Notes: a model not told the origin generated them from the letters alone. Numbered from the stretch's first letter, positions 49,078 through 59,156 are shown. The stretch: 64,000 nt of DNA from Neogemmobacter tilapiae (GCF_014652215.1 NZ_BMYJ01000004.1:1-64000), one strand, 5' to 3'. A program made the numbers and translations.

Positions 49078-50343
49078 TTACAGCCATTCGGGAAGCTTAT
49101 CGCGGTTCAACATCTCGTCATAGGTCGGACGTTCCCGGATGACGGCGAATTGATCCCCTTTCACCAGCACTTCCGGGATCAGGGGCCGTGAATTGTATTC
49201 CGACGACATCACCGCACCATAGGCCCCGGCCGAACGGAAGGCGATCAGATCACCCGGCCCGGCGGGCGGCAGGCTGCGCTGTTTGGCAAAGGTATCGCCG
49301 GTTTCGCAGACCGGCCCCACCACGTCATAATCCTGCTGTTCGGTGCCCGCTGCCGGTTCCAGGACCGGCACAATGTCATGATGCGCGCCATACATTGAGG
49401 GGCGGACCAAATCGTTCATCGCGGCGTCAAGAATCAGGAAATCGCGGCCTTCGCCCTGTTTCAGATAGATGACGCTGCTGACGAGCAAACCGGCGTTGCC
49501 GGAAATCAGGCGGCCCGGTTCAATCTCAATCTCGCAGCCCAGATGGCCCACGGTGCGCTTGATCAGCGCGCCATAGTCCGAGGGCAGGGGCGGGGCCTCG
49601 TTCGAACGGGTGTAGGGGATGCCCAGACCGCCGCCCAGATCCAGCCGGTCAATTTGATGGCCCGCCGCACGCAGGGCCAGCGTCAAGTCGGCGACCTTGT
49701 TATAAGCGGCCTCAAACGGTTCCAGATCGGTCAGCTGGCTGCCGATATGCACGTCGATGCCGACGATTTGCAGGCCGGGCAGGCGGGCGGCTTCGGCGTA
49801 AACCTCCAAGGCGCGGGCGATGGGGATGCCGAATTTGTTTTCCTTTTTGCCGGTGGCGATTTTCTCATGGGTTTTCGCGTCCACGTCCGGGTTCACGCGG
49901 ATGGTGATTGGGGCCTTGACGCCTAGGCTGCTGGCCATTTCGGACAGCGCCCGCATTTCAGGTTCGGATTCGACGTTGAACTGGCGGATGCCGCCCTCCA
50001 GCGCCAGCCGCATTTCGGCGCGCGTCTTGCCGACGCCCGAAAACACGATCTTGTCCCCCGGCACACCGGCGGCCTTGGCGCGCAGATATTCGCCTTGCGA
50101 GACCACATCCATCCCTGCGCCCAAGTCGGCCAGAACCTTGAGGACGGCGACATTGGACAAGGATTTGATCGCAAAGCACACCTGATGCGGCAGGGGGGAA
50201 AGCGCCTCGGTAAACAGGTGATAATGCCGCGTCAGGGTCGCTGTCGAATAGACATAGAACGGGGTTCCGACACGGGCTGCGATCTCGGTCAGGGGCACAT
50301 CCTCGGCATGAAGCACGCCGTTGCGGTAAAGAAAGTGATCCAT
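49078..50343 (-). CDS. lysA: Diaminopimelate decarboxylase
   Basis: 421 residues from ATG 50343, the normal LysA start ('MDHFLYRNG'). It decarboxylates meso-diaminopimelate to lysine using PLP. Motifs: 'CFAIKSLSNVAVL' (PLP lysine; the common K-A-N is K-S-L here), 'HIGSQLTD', 'LDLGGGLGIPY', 'EPGRLISGNAG' and 'GPVCETGDTF' with the catalytic Cys. Upstream lies a palindromic repeat and an A+T-rich region. Confidence 0.95.
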   Translation of the reverse strand: MDHFLYRNGVLHAEDVPLTEIAARVGTPFYVYSTATLTRHYHLFTEALSPLPHQVCFAIKSLSNVAVLKVLADLGAGMDVVSQGEYLRAKAAGVPGDKIVFSGVGKTRAEMRLALEGGIRQFNVESEPEMRALSEMASSLGVKAPITIRVNPDVDAKTHEKIATGKKENKFGIPIARALEVYAEAARLPGLQIVGIDVHIGSQLTDLEPFEAAYNKVADLTLALRAAGHQIDRLDLGGGLGIPYTRSNEAPPLPSDYGALIKRTVGHLGCEIEIEPGRLISGNAGLLVSSVIYLKQGEGRDFLILDAAMNDLVRPSMYGAHHDIVPVLEPAAGTEQQDYDVVGPVCETGDTFAKQRSLPPAGPGDLIAFRSAGAYGAVMSSEYNSRPLIPEVLVKGDQFAVIRERPTYDEMLNRDKLPEWL

Positions 50344-50669
50344 GCGAAACCCCTGTTTTCCCGCCCTATAACACCCCCCGCTTTCTCGGACCAGAGACCG
50401 CTGAACAGCGCCCCCCACCCCTAACCCCTCCCCACAAGGGGGAGGGGAACGTGCCCACTGTCACAGGCACCCCCTTATGATCAACGCGCCCCCCCTCCCC
50501 CTTGTGGGGAGGGGACGGGGGTGGGGGCTTTGCCAAAGGTCAAGGCCATAGGGGTAAAAATGGCAAAAATGTGGCAGTTTCTCAATTTCATATATATTTC
50601 AATTAGATAATCAGAATTTCACGCGTGAAAGGGGCCAGTCTGGACGCAGAAAAGCCCCCTAGCCCAGCC
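50344..50669. other. Intergenic region with palindromic repeat and A+T-rich stretch
   Basis: 326 bp without a gene. It holds palindromic repeat copy C (50411-50528) and an unusually A+T-rich stretch (about 50570-50622), which ends near the stop of gshB. The lysA promoter must lie in the first part. Nothing else is recognised. Confidence 0.6.
50411..50528. repeat. GC-palindromic intergenic repeat, copy C
   Basis: CCCCTCCCC-ACAA-GGGGGAGGGG at about 50425-50447 and, inverted, CCCCTCCCCC-TTGTGG-GGAGGGG at 50492-50514, joined by about 45 bp. Same family as copies at 29708 and 39506. Confidence 0.85.
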
Positions 50670-51611
50670 TCACCCCCGCTTCGCCTCGATCACTTCCCAG
50701 ATCTTGGCCGCGGTGTTCGTGCCGTCAAAGCGCTCCAATTCCTGAATCCCGGTGGGCGAGGTCACGTTGATTTCGGTCAGCCAATCGCCGATCACGTCGA
50801 TGCCGACGAAAATCTGGCCCTTTTCGCGCAGAACCGGCCCGATCCGCGCGCAAATCTCTAGGTCTCGCGCCGTCAGCCCCACCTTTTCCGGACGCCCCCC
50901 GGCGTGCATGTTCGACCGGGTTTCCCCCGCCTGCGGCACCCGATTGATGGCCCCCACAGCCTCACCATTCACCAGAATCACCCGCTTGTCGCCCTTTTCC
51001 ACGGCGGCCAGGAATTTCTGCACGATCAAGGGTTCGCGGTTGATGCCGGTGAACAGCTCGTAAAGCGAGGCGAGGTTCCTGTCGTTCGGATCGAGCCGGA
51101 ACACCCCCGCGCCGCCATTGCCATAGAGCGGTTTCAGGATGATGTCGCCATGCCGCGCCTTGAAGTCGCGGATGGTTTGCAGATCGCGCGCAATGGCGGT
51201 GGGCGGCGTCAGATCGGGGAAGCGCAACACCAACAGTTTTTCGGGCGAATTGCGCACCCAGAAAGGGTCATTCACCACCAGAACCTTGGGCTGGATCATT
51301 TCGAGCAGATGGGTGGTGGTGATATAGGACATGTCAAAGGGCGGATCCTGCCGCAGCCAGACCACGTCCATCTCGGCCAGATCAACCTCGGTCTCTGGCC
51401 CATAGCTGACATGGTTTCCAACCTCACGCCGCAGGGTGATTGGGAAGCCCCGCGCCATCACCCGGCCTTCGACAAAGGCCAGTTTGTCGGCTGTGTAAAA
51501 GAACAGCGAATGCCCCCGCGCCTGCGCCTCAAGCCCGATGCGGAAGGTGCTGTCCCCGTTGATGTTGACCGACCCGATCGGGTCCATCTGCAACGCCACT
51601 TTCAAAGCCAT
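50670..51611 (-). CDS. gshB: Glutathione synthetase
   Basis: 313 residues from ATG 51611 (GAGGACGG before it). GshB adds glycine to gamma-glutamylcysteine with ATP. ATP-grasp features: '[20 protein letters not shown]', '[22 protein letters not shown]', '[15 protein letters not shown]', '[20 protein letters not shown]' and '[19 protein letters not shown]'. Downstream of yraN in the usual rsmI-yraN-gshB order. Confidence 0.95.
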   Translation of the reverse strand: MALKVALQMDPIGSVNINGDSTFRIGLEAQARGHSLFFYTADKLAFVEGRVMARGFPITLRREVGNHVSYGPETEVDLAEMDVVWLRQDPPFDMSYITTTHLLEMIQPKVLVVNDPFWVRNSPEKLLVLRFPDLTPPTAIARDLQTIRDFKARHGDIILKPLYGNGGAGVFRLDPNDRNLASLYELFTGINREPLIVQKFLAAVEKGDKRVILVNGEAVGAINRVPQAGETRSNMHAGGRPEKVGLTARDLEICARIGPVLREKGQIFVGIDVIGDWLTEINVTSPTGIQELERFDGTNTAAKIWEVIEAKRG

Positions 51612-51680
51612 GTCCGTCCTCACGATCAAACGGCCTTCTTGATGGCGCGTTTGTTGGCGACATGCAATGAACCCTGTGGT

Positions 51681-52046
51681 TCAGGCGGCGAAGGCGTTTT
51701 CCAGAATTTCGATGCGGCCCTGCCCATCGACCAGGGCCACGTCAAAGCGCGAGGGCGTCAATTGCCCCGCCGGTTCACCCGCCAGAAATTCCGAAGCGGC
51801 GGCATAGATCCGCCCCATCTGGCGTGTGGTCAGATGTTCGGCGGCCAGGGCGTGGGTGGCGCTTTGCTTCACCTCAATGAAGATGACCTCGGCCCCGTTG
51901 CGGGCGACGATGTCAATTTCGCCCGCGGTGCCGCGCCAGCGCTGCGCCGCTACCGAACGCCCCGAACGTTCATAAAACTGCACAACAGCGGATTCCGCCG
52001 CGACCCCGGCCTGATAGGCCCTTTGCCCCCGCAATTGCCATGTCAT
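51681..52046 (-). CDS. yraN: YraN/UPF0102 family nuclease-fold protein
   Basis: 121 residues with the restriction-endonuclease-like core: 'GVAAESAVVQFYERSG', 'RGTAGEIDIVARNGAEVIFIEVKQS', where Asp and E-x-K are the putative metal site. Overlaps rsmI by four bases. The role is unknown but is often linked to recombination or replication-related functions. Confidence 0.9.
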   Translation of the reverse strand: MTWQLRGQRAYQAGVAAESAVVQFYERSGRSVAAQRWRGTAGEIDIVARNGAEVIFIEVKQSATHALAAEHLTTRQMGRIYAAASEFLAGEPAGQLTPSRFDVALVDGQGRIEILENAFAA

Positions 52047-52909
52047 TCGCTGCGCCCTTTCGCCAAAGCCGCCTTGTAGACCTGCCCGCGTGGCAGACCC
52101 GTTTCCGCCGTCACCTGCGCCACGGCGTCCTTGACAGATAGGCTGACCAAAGCCCGGTCCAAAGCCCCGTCAAGATCAACGAGCGTGTCGCCTGGCTCCA
52201 TCCGATCCACCAGAACCACGATTTCACCCTTAACATCCCGATCCGCGAAGGCCGCCGTCACCTGGCCGACCGGCCCGCGCGTCACCTCTTCGAATCTTTT
52301 GGTCAGTTCCCGGCATACCACGACGTTCCTGTTTTGCCCCCATTCTTCGCACATCTCGGTTAACAGACGGTGGATGCGTTTGGGTGATTCGAAGAGGATC
52401 AGCGTGGCGGGGATTTTGCCCATCTCTTGCAGGAAGCTGCGGCGCGCGCCCTGTTTGTCCGGGGGAAAACCCGCAAAGAGAAAGCGGTCGCTGGGCAGGC
52501 CCGAGAGGGTGAGGGCGGCCAGAACGGCGGAGGGGCCGGGGGCGGTGTGGACGGGGAGACCCTCGGCAATGGCGGCGCGGCCGAGTTGAAAGCCGGGGTC
52601 GGAGACAAGGGGGGTTCCGGCGTCGGAGGCGTAGGCCACAACCTTGCCCGCCTTGAGGTCGCCAATCAGGCGGGGAACGATCTGGGGGGCATTGTGGTCG
52701 TGATAGGCAAGGACCGGCCGACCGTTCAGGGGCACGCCGTGGATCTCCATCAGGTGCCGCAGGGTGCGGGTGTCTTCGGCGGCAAGCACATCGGCGGTGG
52801 CCAGAATATCCAAGGCGCGCAAGGTGATATCCCGGGCGGCGCCAATGGGCGTGGCCACGAAATACAGGCCCGGCGGTGGGCGCTGGGGGTTCAGCTTTGT
52901 TTCGTCCAT
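52043..52909 (-). CDS. rsmI: 16S rRNA (cytidine1402-2'-O)-methyltransferase
   Basis: 288 residues from ATG 52909. RsmI methylates C1402 of 16S rRNA using AdoMet. Family motifs: 'GLYFVATPIGAARDITLRALDIL', 'AEDTRTLRHLM', 'YASDAGTPLVSDPGF', 'PGPSAVLAALTLSGLPSDRFLFAGF' and 'LFESPKRIHRLL'. Divergent from the LpoA-like gene with a short promoter gap (52910-53003). Confidence 0.95.
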   Translation of the reverse strand: MDETKLNPQRPPPGLYFVATPIGAARDITLRALDILATADVLAAEDTRTLRHLMEIHGVPLNGRPVLAYHDHNAPQIVPRLIGDLKAGKVVAYASDAGTPLVSDPGFQLGRAAIAEGLPVHTAPGPSAVLAALTLSGLPSDRFLFAGFPPDKQGARRSFLQEMGKIPATLILFESPKRIHRLLTEMCEEWGQNRNVVVCRELTKRFEEVTRGPVGQVTAAFADRDVKGEIVVLVDRMEPGDTLVDLDGALDRALVSLSVKDAVAQVTAETGLPRGQVYKAALAKGRSE

Positions 52910-53003
52910 TGGTCCCAATCGCCCTGTCATGCGTTTACTTTGGTCGGCGTTCCGCCTAGTTTGCGGGCCGACAACACCGCCCTTCCAAAGATAAGGACGC
53001 CCG

Positions 53004-54176
53004 ATGTTCCCGTTTTTGACCAAGCTCCGCAAGTCTGCGGCCCGGCTTTTCCTGACCTTTGGCCTGATGGGCCTTGCGGCGGCCTGCACGCCGACCGCTG
53101 GCCCCGGCCCTGTCACGGGCAAAGGCGGTGCCGTGACGGTGGCGCTTTTGGTGCCTTCGGGTTCGGGCAATGCCTCGGATGAGGCTTTGGCTGTGGCGAT
53201 GCAAAACGCCGCGCGGTTGGCGATGGCCGATCTGGGTGGGGTGAAGATTGATCTGAAGGTCTATTCGACATCGAGCACCGAGGCGGGGGCCGCCGATGCC
53301 GCAACGCGGGCGGTGGCCGAGGGGGCACAGATCATTCTGGGGCCGCTGCGGTCAGGCGAATCGAATGCAGCGGCGAAGGCCGTGGCGGCGAATGGGGTGA
53401 ATGTTCTGTCTTTCTCGAACAACCCGTCGATTGCCGGGGGGAACCTGTTCGTGCTGGGGACGACGTTCCAGTCGAGCGCCAACCGGCTGGCCAGCTATGC
53501 GGCGCGGCAGGGCATCGGCAAGGTCATGATCGTGCATGACAAAAGCGCGAGCGGCGAGGCCGGGCGCGTGGCGATCCAGTCGGGTATTCAGCGGGCTGGG
53601 ATCAGCGCGGTGGGCACCGGCAGCTATGAATTTTCGCAGAACGGCATCGTGCAAGCGGTGCCTGAACTGGCCAAGACCGCCAAGGCGGGCGGGGCGCAGG
53701 CGGTGTTCCTGACCGCCGAATCGGCGGGGGCCTTGCCCTTAGTGTCGCAGCTTTTGCGCGACAACGGGCTGAACCCGGCCGAGGTGCGGTTCATCGGGAT
53801 CACGCGTTGGGATGTGCCGCCGCAGACGGCAGCACTGCCCAGCCTGCAGGGCGGTTGGTTCGCGCTGCCCGATCCGGGGCGGATGCAGCAGTTCCAGACC
53901 CGCTATGCAGCAGCCTATGGTCAGCCGCCGTTGGCGCTGTCGGAGCTGGCCTATGACGGGATGGCGGCGATTGGGGCCTTGGCCGGGCGGAGCAATGGCG
54001 GGCCAATTGATGCGGCCTCGTTGACGCAGGGGGCGGGTTTTGCCGGTGTGGCGGGGGTCTTCCGGCTGCGGGGCGATGGGACGAATGAAAGGGGTCTGGC
54101 TGTGGCGCAGATCCAGAACAACCAGGTGACCGTGATTGACCCCGCGCCCAACAGCTTTGGCGGTGCCGGGTTCTGA
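53004..54176 (+). CDS. LpoA-like penicillin-binding protein activator (lipoprotein)
   Basis: 390 residues. A lipoprotein signal ends at 'LAAAC' (Cys about residue 30). The rest is a type I periplasmic-binding fold ('VALLVPSGSGN', 'ALAVAMQNAARLAMADLGG', 'IILGPLRSGESNAAAKAVAANGVNVLSFSNNPSIAGG'), the Peripla_BP_6 family. Next to rsmI and yraN it is the usual alphaproteobacterial counterpart of LpoA, which stimulates peptidoglycan synthases. Its end overlaps the presumed glnD start by about 40 bases. Confidence 0.85.
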   Translation: MFPFLTKLRKSAARLFLTFGLMGLAAACTPTAGPGPVTGKGGAVTVALLVPSGSGNASDEALAVAMQNAARLAMADLGGVKIDLKVYSTSSTEAGAADAATRAVAEGAQIILGPLRSGESNAAAKAVAANGVNVLSFSNNPSIAGGNLFVLGTTFQSSANRLASYAARQGIGKVMIVHDKSASGEAGRVAIQSGIQRAGISAVGTGSYEFSQNGIVQAVPELAKTAKAGGAQAVFLTAESAGALPLVSQLLRDNGLNPAEVRFIGITRWDVPPQTAALPSLQGGWFALPDPGRMQQFQTRYAAAYGQPPLALSELAYDGMAAIGALAGRSNGGPIDAASLTQGAGFAGVAGVFRLRGDGTNERGLAVAQIQNNQVTVIDPAPNSFGGAGF

Positions 54177-56931
54177 CCCGGCCCGCGCCGTTAACCCGGA
54201 CAGCCTGATCCTGCCCGCCGCCGAGATCATCGATCCGGCGGCGTTGATCCGGGCGATTGACATGGATCTGGGCAAGGGGGGCAGTGCCCGCCCTGTGATT
54301 GTGCAGCATCTGAATGCGGCGCGACAGGCGGGGAATGCGGCCCTGGCGGCGGCCTTTATGAAAGACCCAAGGCGGGCGCGGCGGATGGTGCGGTCGCAGG
54401 CGCATCTGACGGATGGGCTGGTGCAGATCGCCCTGCATGCGGTGATCATCCATATCCATCCTTTGCCAAGTGCGACGGCGGGGGAGCGGCTGTCGGTGCT
54501 GGCTGTGGGGGGCTATGGCCGGGCGGAAATGGCGCCGCAGTCGGATGTGGATCTGCTGTTCCTGACGCCTTGGAAGCTGACGCCTTGGGCGGAATCGGTG
54601 ATTGAAAGCCTGCTCTATATCCTGTGGGATCTGAAGCTGAAGGTGGGGCATTCCAGCCGGACGGTGAAGGATTGCCTGCGTCTGGGGCGGGAAGACATCA
54701 CAATCAGGACGGCGCTGTTGGAGCATCGCTATATTGCGGGCGACCGGGCCTTGGAAAAGGAGCTGGACGACAAGCTTTGGTCGGAATTGTTCCGCAACAC
54801 GGGGAAAGATTTCATCGAGGCAAAGCTGGCCGAGCGGGGAGAGCGGCACAAGCGGCAGGGGGGACAGCGCTATGTGCTGGAGCCGAATGTCAAGGAAGGC
54901 AAGGGCGGGCTGCGCGACCTGCAAACGCTGTATTGGATCGGGAAATACCTGAACCGGGTGCCGGATTCGGCGGGCTTGGTGGGGGTGGGTCTGCTGACCG
55001 CCGAGGAATATGCGACATTCGAGAGGGCCGAGGATTTTCTTTGGGCGGTGCGCTGCCATCTGCATCTGATTGCGGGGCGGGCGATGGACCAGCTGACCTT
55101 TGACTTGCAGGTCGAGGTCGCCGAACGGATGGGTTATCGCGATGCCGGGGGGCGGCGGGCGGTGGAAATCTTTATGCAGGACTATTTCCGCCATGCGACG
55201 CGTGTGGGGGAATTGACGCGGGTTTTCCTGACGGAACTGGAAGCGCGGCATGCGAAACCCGAGGCGCGGCTGTCGGGGTTTTTCCGGCGAACAAAGAAGG
55301 TGGCAAAGGGCTTTGTGCTGGTGCAGGGCCGGATTGATGTGAAGGATCCGCAGGCCTTTCTGGCGGACAAGCTGAACCTTTTGCGGGTGTTTGAGGAAGC
55401 CTTGCGTTCGGGCTATTTGCTGCACCCGAACATCATGCGTCTGATTGCGGCCAATCTGGATCTGTTTGACGAGGAATTGCGCGACAGTGCCGAGGCGCAG
55501 GAAATCTTTCTGAACCTGCTGTTAAAGCATGGGAACCCGGAACGGGCCCTGCGGCGGATGAATGAATTGGGGGTTCTGGGGGCGTTCATCCCGGAATTCG
55601 AACCCATCGTCGCCATGATGCAGTTCAACGTCTATCACCATTATACGGTGGACGAACACATCATCCAGACGATCAGCACGCTGGCGCAGATTGAACGGGA
55701 AGAGCTGCCCGAGGAATTGCCGGTGGCGACGGGCATCCTGAAGGCGGGGGTGAATCGGAGGGTGCTGTATGTGGCGCTGCTGACGCATGACATCGGCAAG
55801 GGGCGGCCTGAGGATCATTCGATCATCGGGGCGCAGATCTCGCGCCGGGTGGCGCTGCGTCTGGGGCTTTCGGAGGAAGAGACGGACACGGTGGAATGGC
55901 TGGTGCGCTATCACCTGCTGATGTCCGATGTGGCGCAAAAGCGGGATATTTCCGACCCGCGGACGGTGCGGGATTTCGCGCGGGCGGTGACGTCGAAGGA
56001 GCGGTTGGACCTTTTGACGGTGCTGACGGTCTGCGACATTCGCGGGGTGGGACCGGGGACGTGGAACAACTGGAAGGCCATGCTGCTGCGGCAGCTTTAC
56101 ATGGACACGAAGGCGACGCTGGAAGGCGGGCTGGAAAGTGTCACCCGCGAACAGCGCGAGGATGAAGCGAAACGCCTATTGGGGGCGGCCTTGGGTGATT
56201 GGGGCGATGCGGCCTTGGTTGCGGAAATGGGGCGACACTATCCGCCCTATTGGCAGGGGCTGACGACCGACACGCAGGCGGTCTTTGCGCGGCTTTTGGA
56301 CAATCTGCCGGAAAACGAAATCCGGATCGACCTGCACCCGGAGCCTGCGCGCGATGCGACAAGGGCCGCTTTTGCGCTGGTGGACCATCCGGGCATTTTC
56401 TCGCGGTTGGCAGGGGCCTTGGCCTTGGTGGGCGCAAACGTGGTGGATGCGAAAACCTATACGTCGAAGGATGGCTATGCGACGGCGGTGTTCTGGGTGC
56501 AGGACAGCGAGGGGAAACCCTATGAACTGGCCCGTCTGCCACGCCTGCGGCAGATGATCGAAAAGACGCTGAAGGGCGAGGTGGTGGCGCGTGAGGCGCT
56601 GAAGGACCGGGACAAGGTGAAAAAGCGGGAACGCGAGTTCCGCTTTCCGACGCATGTCAGTTTCGACAATGAGGGGTCGGAGATTTACACGATCATCGAG
56701 GTGGACACGCGTGATCGGCCCGGTCTGCTGTATGATCTGACGCGGACCTTGGCTGCGAACAACATCTATATCGCCAGCGCGGTGATTGCGACCTATGGGG
56801 CGCAGGTGGTGGACACCTTCTATGTGAAGGACATGTTCGGGCTGAAGATGCACCAGAAGCATCGGCAAGAGGCGTTGGAGAAAAAGCTGCGGCAGGCGAT
56901 TGCCGAGGGCGCGGAACGGGCCAGCGCATGA
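54136..56931 (+). CDS. glnD: Bifunctional [protein-PII] uridylyltransferase/uridylyl-removing enzyme
   Basis: 931 residues from TTG 54136, a normal GlnD length; GTG 54163 is another start. GlnD senses glutamine and modifies PII. Domains in order: nucleotidyltransferase with 'GGYGRAEMAPQSDVDLLFL' (about 116-134), a helical GlnD-UTase region, the HD domain 'LLTHDIGKGRPEDHS' (about 550-564) and two ACT domains (about 735-830 and 850-925). Followed by murJ with an ATGA overlap. Confidence 0.95.
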   Translation: MTPRPTALAVPGSDPARAVNPDSLILPAAEIIDPAALIRAIDMDLGKGGSARPVIVQHLNAARQAGNAALAAAFMKDPRRARRMVRSQAHLTDGLVQIALHAVIIHIHPLPSATAGERLSVLAVGGYGRAEMAPQSDVDLLFLTPWKLTPWAESVIESLLYILWDLKLKVGHSSRTVKDCLRLGREDITIRTALLEHRYIAGDRALEKELDDKLWSELFRNTGKDFIEAKLAERGERHKRQGGQRYVLEPNVKEGKGGLRDLQTLYWIGKYLNRVPDSAGLVGVGLLTAEEYATFERAEDFLWAVRCHLHLIAGRAMDQLTFDLQVEVAERMGYRDAGGRRAVEIFMQDYFRHATRVGELTRVFLTELEARHAKPEARLSGFFRRTKKVAKGFVLVQGRIDVKDPQAFLADKLNLLRVFEEALRSGYLLHPNIMRLIAANLDLFDEELRDSAEAQEIFLNLLLKHGNPERALRRMNELGVLGAFIPEFEPIVAMMQFNVYHHYTVDEHIIQTISTLAQIEREELPEELPVATGILKAGVNRRVLYVALLTHDIGKGRPEDHSIIGAQISRRVALRLGLSEEETDTVEWLVRYHLLMSDVAQKRDISDPRTVRDFARAVTSKERLDLLTVLTVCDIRGVGPGTWNNWKAMLLRQLYMDTKATLEGGLESVTREQREDEAKRLLGAALGDWGDAALVAEMGRHYPPYWQGLTTDTQAVFARLLDNLPENEIRIDLHPEPARDATRAAFALVDHPGIFSRLAGALALVGANVVDAKTYTSKDGYATAVFWVQDSEGKPYELARLPRLRQMIEKTLKGEVVAREALKDRDKVKKREREFRFPTHVSFDNEGSEIYTIIEVDTRDRPGLLYDLTRTLAANNIYIASAVIATYGAQVVDTFYVKDMFGLKMHQKHRQEALEKKLRQAIAEGAERASA

Positions 56932-58466
56932 GCAGCGGGCGGATGATCCGCAACATCCTGACCTTGGGCGGCTGGACGCTGGTGTCGCGCGGGGCGGGGC
57001 TGTTCCGCGAATTGATGATGGCGGCCTATCTGGGGGCGGGGCCGGTGGCCGATGCCTTTAACGTGGCCTTTTCCCTGCCGAACATGTTCCGCCGGTTCTT
57101 TGCGGAAGGGGCGTTCAATCAGGCCTTTGTGCCGCTTTATGCGAAAAAGCTGCAAGCGGGTGAGGATGCGGAAGAATTCGCGCAGAACGCCTTTGCGGGG
57201 ATGACGGGGTTCCTGATTGTCTTTTCCGTGCTGGGCACCTTGGCGATGCCTTGGCTGGTTTGGGCGATGGCGGCGGGTTTTGTTGGCGATGCGCGGTTTG
57301 ATCTGGCGGTGGACTTTGGGCGCATCACGTTCTGCTATATCGGCTTTATCTCGCTGTTTGCGCTGCTTTCGGGGATTTTGAACGCGCATGGGCGGTTTGC
57401 GGAAAGCGGCTTTGTGCCGGTGCTGATGAATGTCGTGTTCATCGCGGCGATACTTTTGGCGGCGCAGATGGGTTGGGACATGGGGCTGACGCTGGCCTGG
57501 ACCGTGCCCCTGACGGGCGTCGCGCAACTGGGCTGGACGCTTTATGCCGCGCGGCAGATGGGGTTTCGGCCCCGGTTGATGTGGCCGCGCATGACGCCCG
57601 ATTTCCGGCATCTGCTGGTGATCATGGGGCCCGCCTTGCTGGCGGGCGGGGTGGTGCAGATCAATCTGCTGGTGTCGCGGCAGGTGGCCTCGGGCACCGA
57701 GGGCGCGATTTCGTGGTTGGTCTATGCGGATCGGCTGTATCAACTGCCCTTGGGCGTGGTGGCGATTGCGGTGGGGACGGTGCTTTTGCCCGAACTGTCG
57801 CGCCGCCTGCGCGCAGGCGATGCAGAGGGGGGGCGCGAGGCCTTTAACCGGGGCACGGAATTTGCGTTGTTCCTGACGCTGCCTGCGGCGGTGGCGCTGG
57901 TGGTGCTGGCCTATCCGATCACGCAAGTCCTGTATCAGCGCGGCGCTTTCGGGGCCGAGGATACGGCGGCGACGGCGCTGGCCTTGGCGATCTATGGAGC
58001 GGGGCTTCCGGCCTTTGTGCTGCACAAGGTTTTGCAGCCTTTGTATTACGCGCGAGAGGATACCAAGCGCCCCTTCCGCTATGCGGTCTGGTCGATGGTG
58101 GCGAATGCGGGGCTGGCCTTTGGCCTTATGCCGCTGGTCGGCTTTTCGGCGGCGGCCTGGGCCACGACGATTGCCGGTTGGACCATGGTTCTGCAACTGT
58201 GGTGTGGGGCAAAGGGCATGGGGCCGGAGGCCGCTTTTGATGCCCGTTTCAAAGCGCGGCTTTGGCGGATCGTGCTGGCCGCGCTGGGGATGGGGGCCGT
58301 GCTTTATGCGGCGACCTATGGTCTATCGCAGGCGCTGACATCGCCCGGTTTGCGCTATGCGGCGCTGGGCGGCTTGGTGGCGTTGGGCATTGTCAGCTAT
58401 TTCGTGTTGGGCTTTGTGCTGCGGGCCTATCGGCTGTCAGAATTGAAGGGGTTGCGGCGGGGCTAG
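56928..58466 (+). CDS. murJ: Lipid II flippase MurJ
   Basis: 512 residues with about 14 transmembrane helices. MurJ moves lipid II across the inner membrane. Seen: 'NILTLGGWTLVSRGAGLFRELMMA', 'AFNVAFSLPNMFRRFFAEGAFNQAFVPLY', 'INLLVSRQVASGTEGAISWLVYADRLYQLPLGVVAIAVGTVLLPELSR' and 'LYQRGAF'. It starts inside the glnD stop, so the two are coupled. Convergent with the rhomboid-like gene. Confidence 0.95.
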   Translation: MSSGRMIRNILTLGGWTLVSRGAGLFRELMMAAYLGAGPVADAFNVAFSLPNMFRRFFAEGAFNQAFVPLYAKKLQAGEDAEEFAQNAFAGMTGFLIVFSVLGTLAMPWLVWAMAAGFVGDARFDLAVDFGRITFCYIGFISLFALLSGILNAHGRFAESGFVPVLMNVVFIAAILLAAQMGWDMGLTLAWTVPLTGVAQLGWTLYAARQMGFRPRLMWPRMTPDFRHLLVIMGPALLAGGVVQINLLVSRQVASGTEGAISWLVYADRLYQLPLGVVAIAVGTVLLPELSRRLRAGDAEGGREAFNRGTEFALFLTLPAAVALVVLAYPITQVLYQRGAFGAEDTAATALALAIYGAGLPAFVLHKVLQPLYYAREDTKRPFRYAVWSMVANAGLAFGLMPLVGFSAAAWATTIAGWTMVLQLWCGAKGMGPEAAFDARFKARLWRIVLAALGMGAVLYAATYGLSQALTSPGLRYAALGGLVALGIVSYFVLGFVLRAYRLSELKGLRRG

Positions 58467-59156
58467 TTACCGCCGCCGCATCCGCCGCAGCGCGCCTTGC
58501 CAGCCACCGGGCACCAGAATTGCCGTCAGGGCAAAGCCGATGCCAAAGCCCACCAGATCGGCGACCCAATCCCATTGCCATTCAAACAGCAGGCGGAACA
58601 GGATCTGAATCCCCATCAGGAAACCGATCATCAGAAAGGCCGATTGCTGCGGCCCGTTGCGAATGACGAGGCGTGACCAAAGGGCAAAGGTAAAGGCGCC
58701 CACCAGACCGAACACACCGGGCGAGGCCCCGACGAGTGCGAGGTCGGTAAAGGGCAGGATGCCATATACCATTGCCGCCCCGATGCTGGCCCCCAGAAAC
58801 ACGACCAGAACAAAGACGGGGCGCATCACCTCGGCCACCCACTTGCCCAAGGCCAGCGTCAGGGCCACCGAAAAGGCGGTGTCGATGAAACCGTAATGCA
58901 CCAAGGGATAGCCCAAGGCGCGCTGCCCGACCTCATCCCACCATTGTCCCGTCGCCAGCGCTTGGCGCAGGATTTCGGGGGCAAAGGCCAGTTTGTCAAA
59001 GGCCAGCACCCGCCAGCCAATCGCCTCACGTCCGCCGGCAAGGCCGTTTTCGCCCAGTTGCAGGGTCAGCTCCATCGCGATCATCGGCAGGCAGATGACC
59101 CAAACGACCCAAGGCAGGGCATTAAAGGGCGCTTCACCGGAACCTTGCTGCATCAT
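58467..59156 (-). CDS. Rhomboid-family membrane protein, catalytic His apparently missing
   Basis: 229 residues from ATG 59156 (or 59153), with six or so hydrophobic segments. The Ser loop is present as 'LVGASPGVFGLVGAF' (GASPG, near 147-151). In the last helix the expected His ('AHLGGF'-type) is replaced by Asp in 'VADLVGFGIGFAL', so the Ser-His dyad may be broken. It may be a pseudoprotease or a divergent rhomboid. It ends one base after murJ. Confidence 0.75.
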   Translation of the reverse strand: MMQQGSGEAPFNALPWVVWVICLPMIAMELTLQLGENGLAGGREAIGWRVLAFDKLAFAPEILRQALATGQWWDEVGQRALGYPLVHYGFIDTAFSVALTLALGKWVAEVMRPVFVLVVFLGASIGAAMVYGILPFTDLALVGASPGVFGLVGAFTFALWSRLVIRNGPQQSAFLMIGFLMGIQILFRLLFEWQWDWVADLVGFGIGFALTAILVPGGWQGALRRMRRR

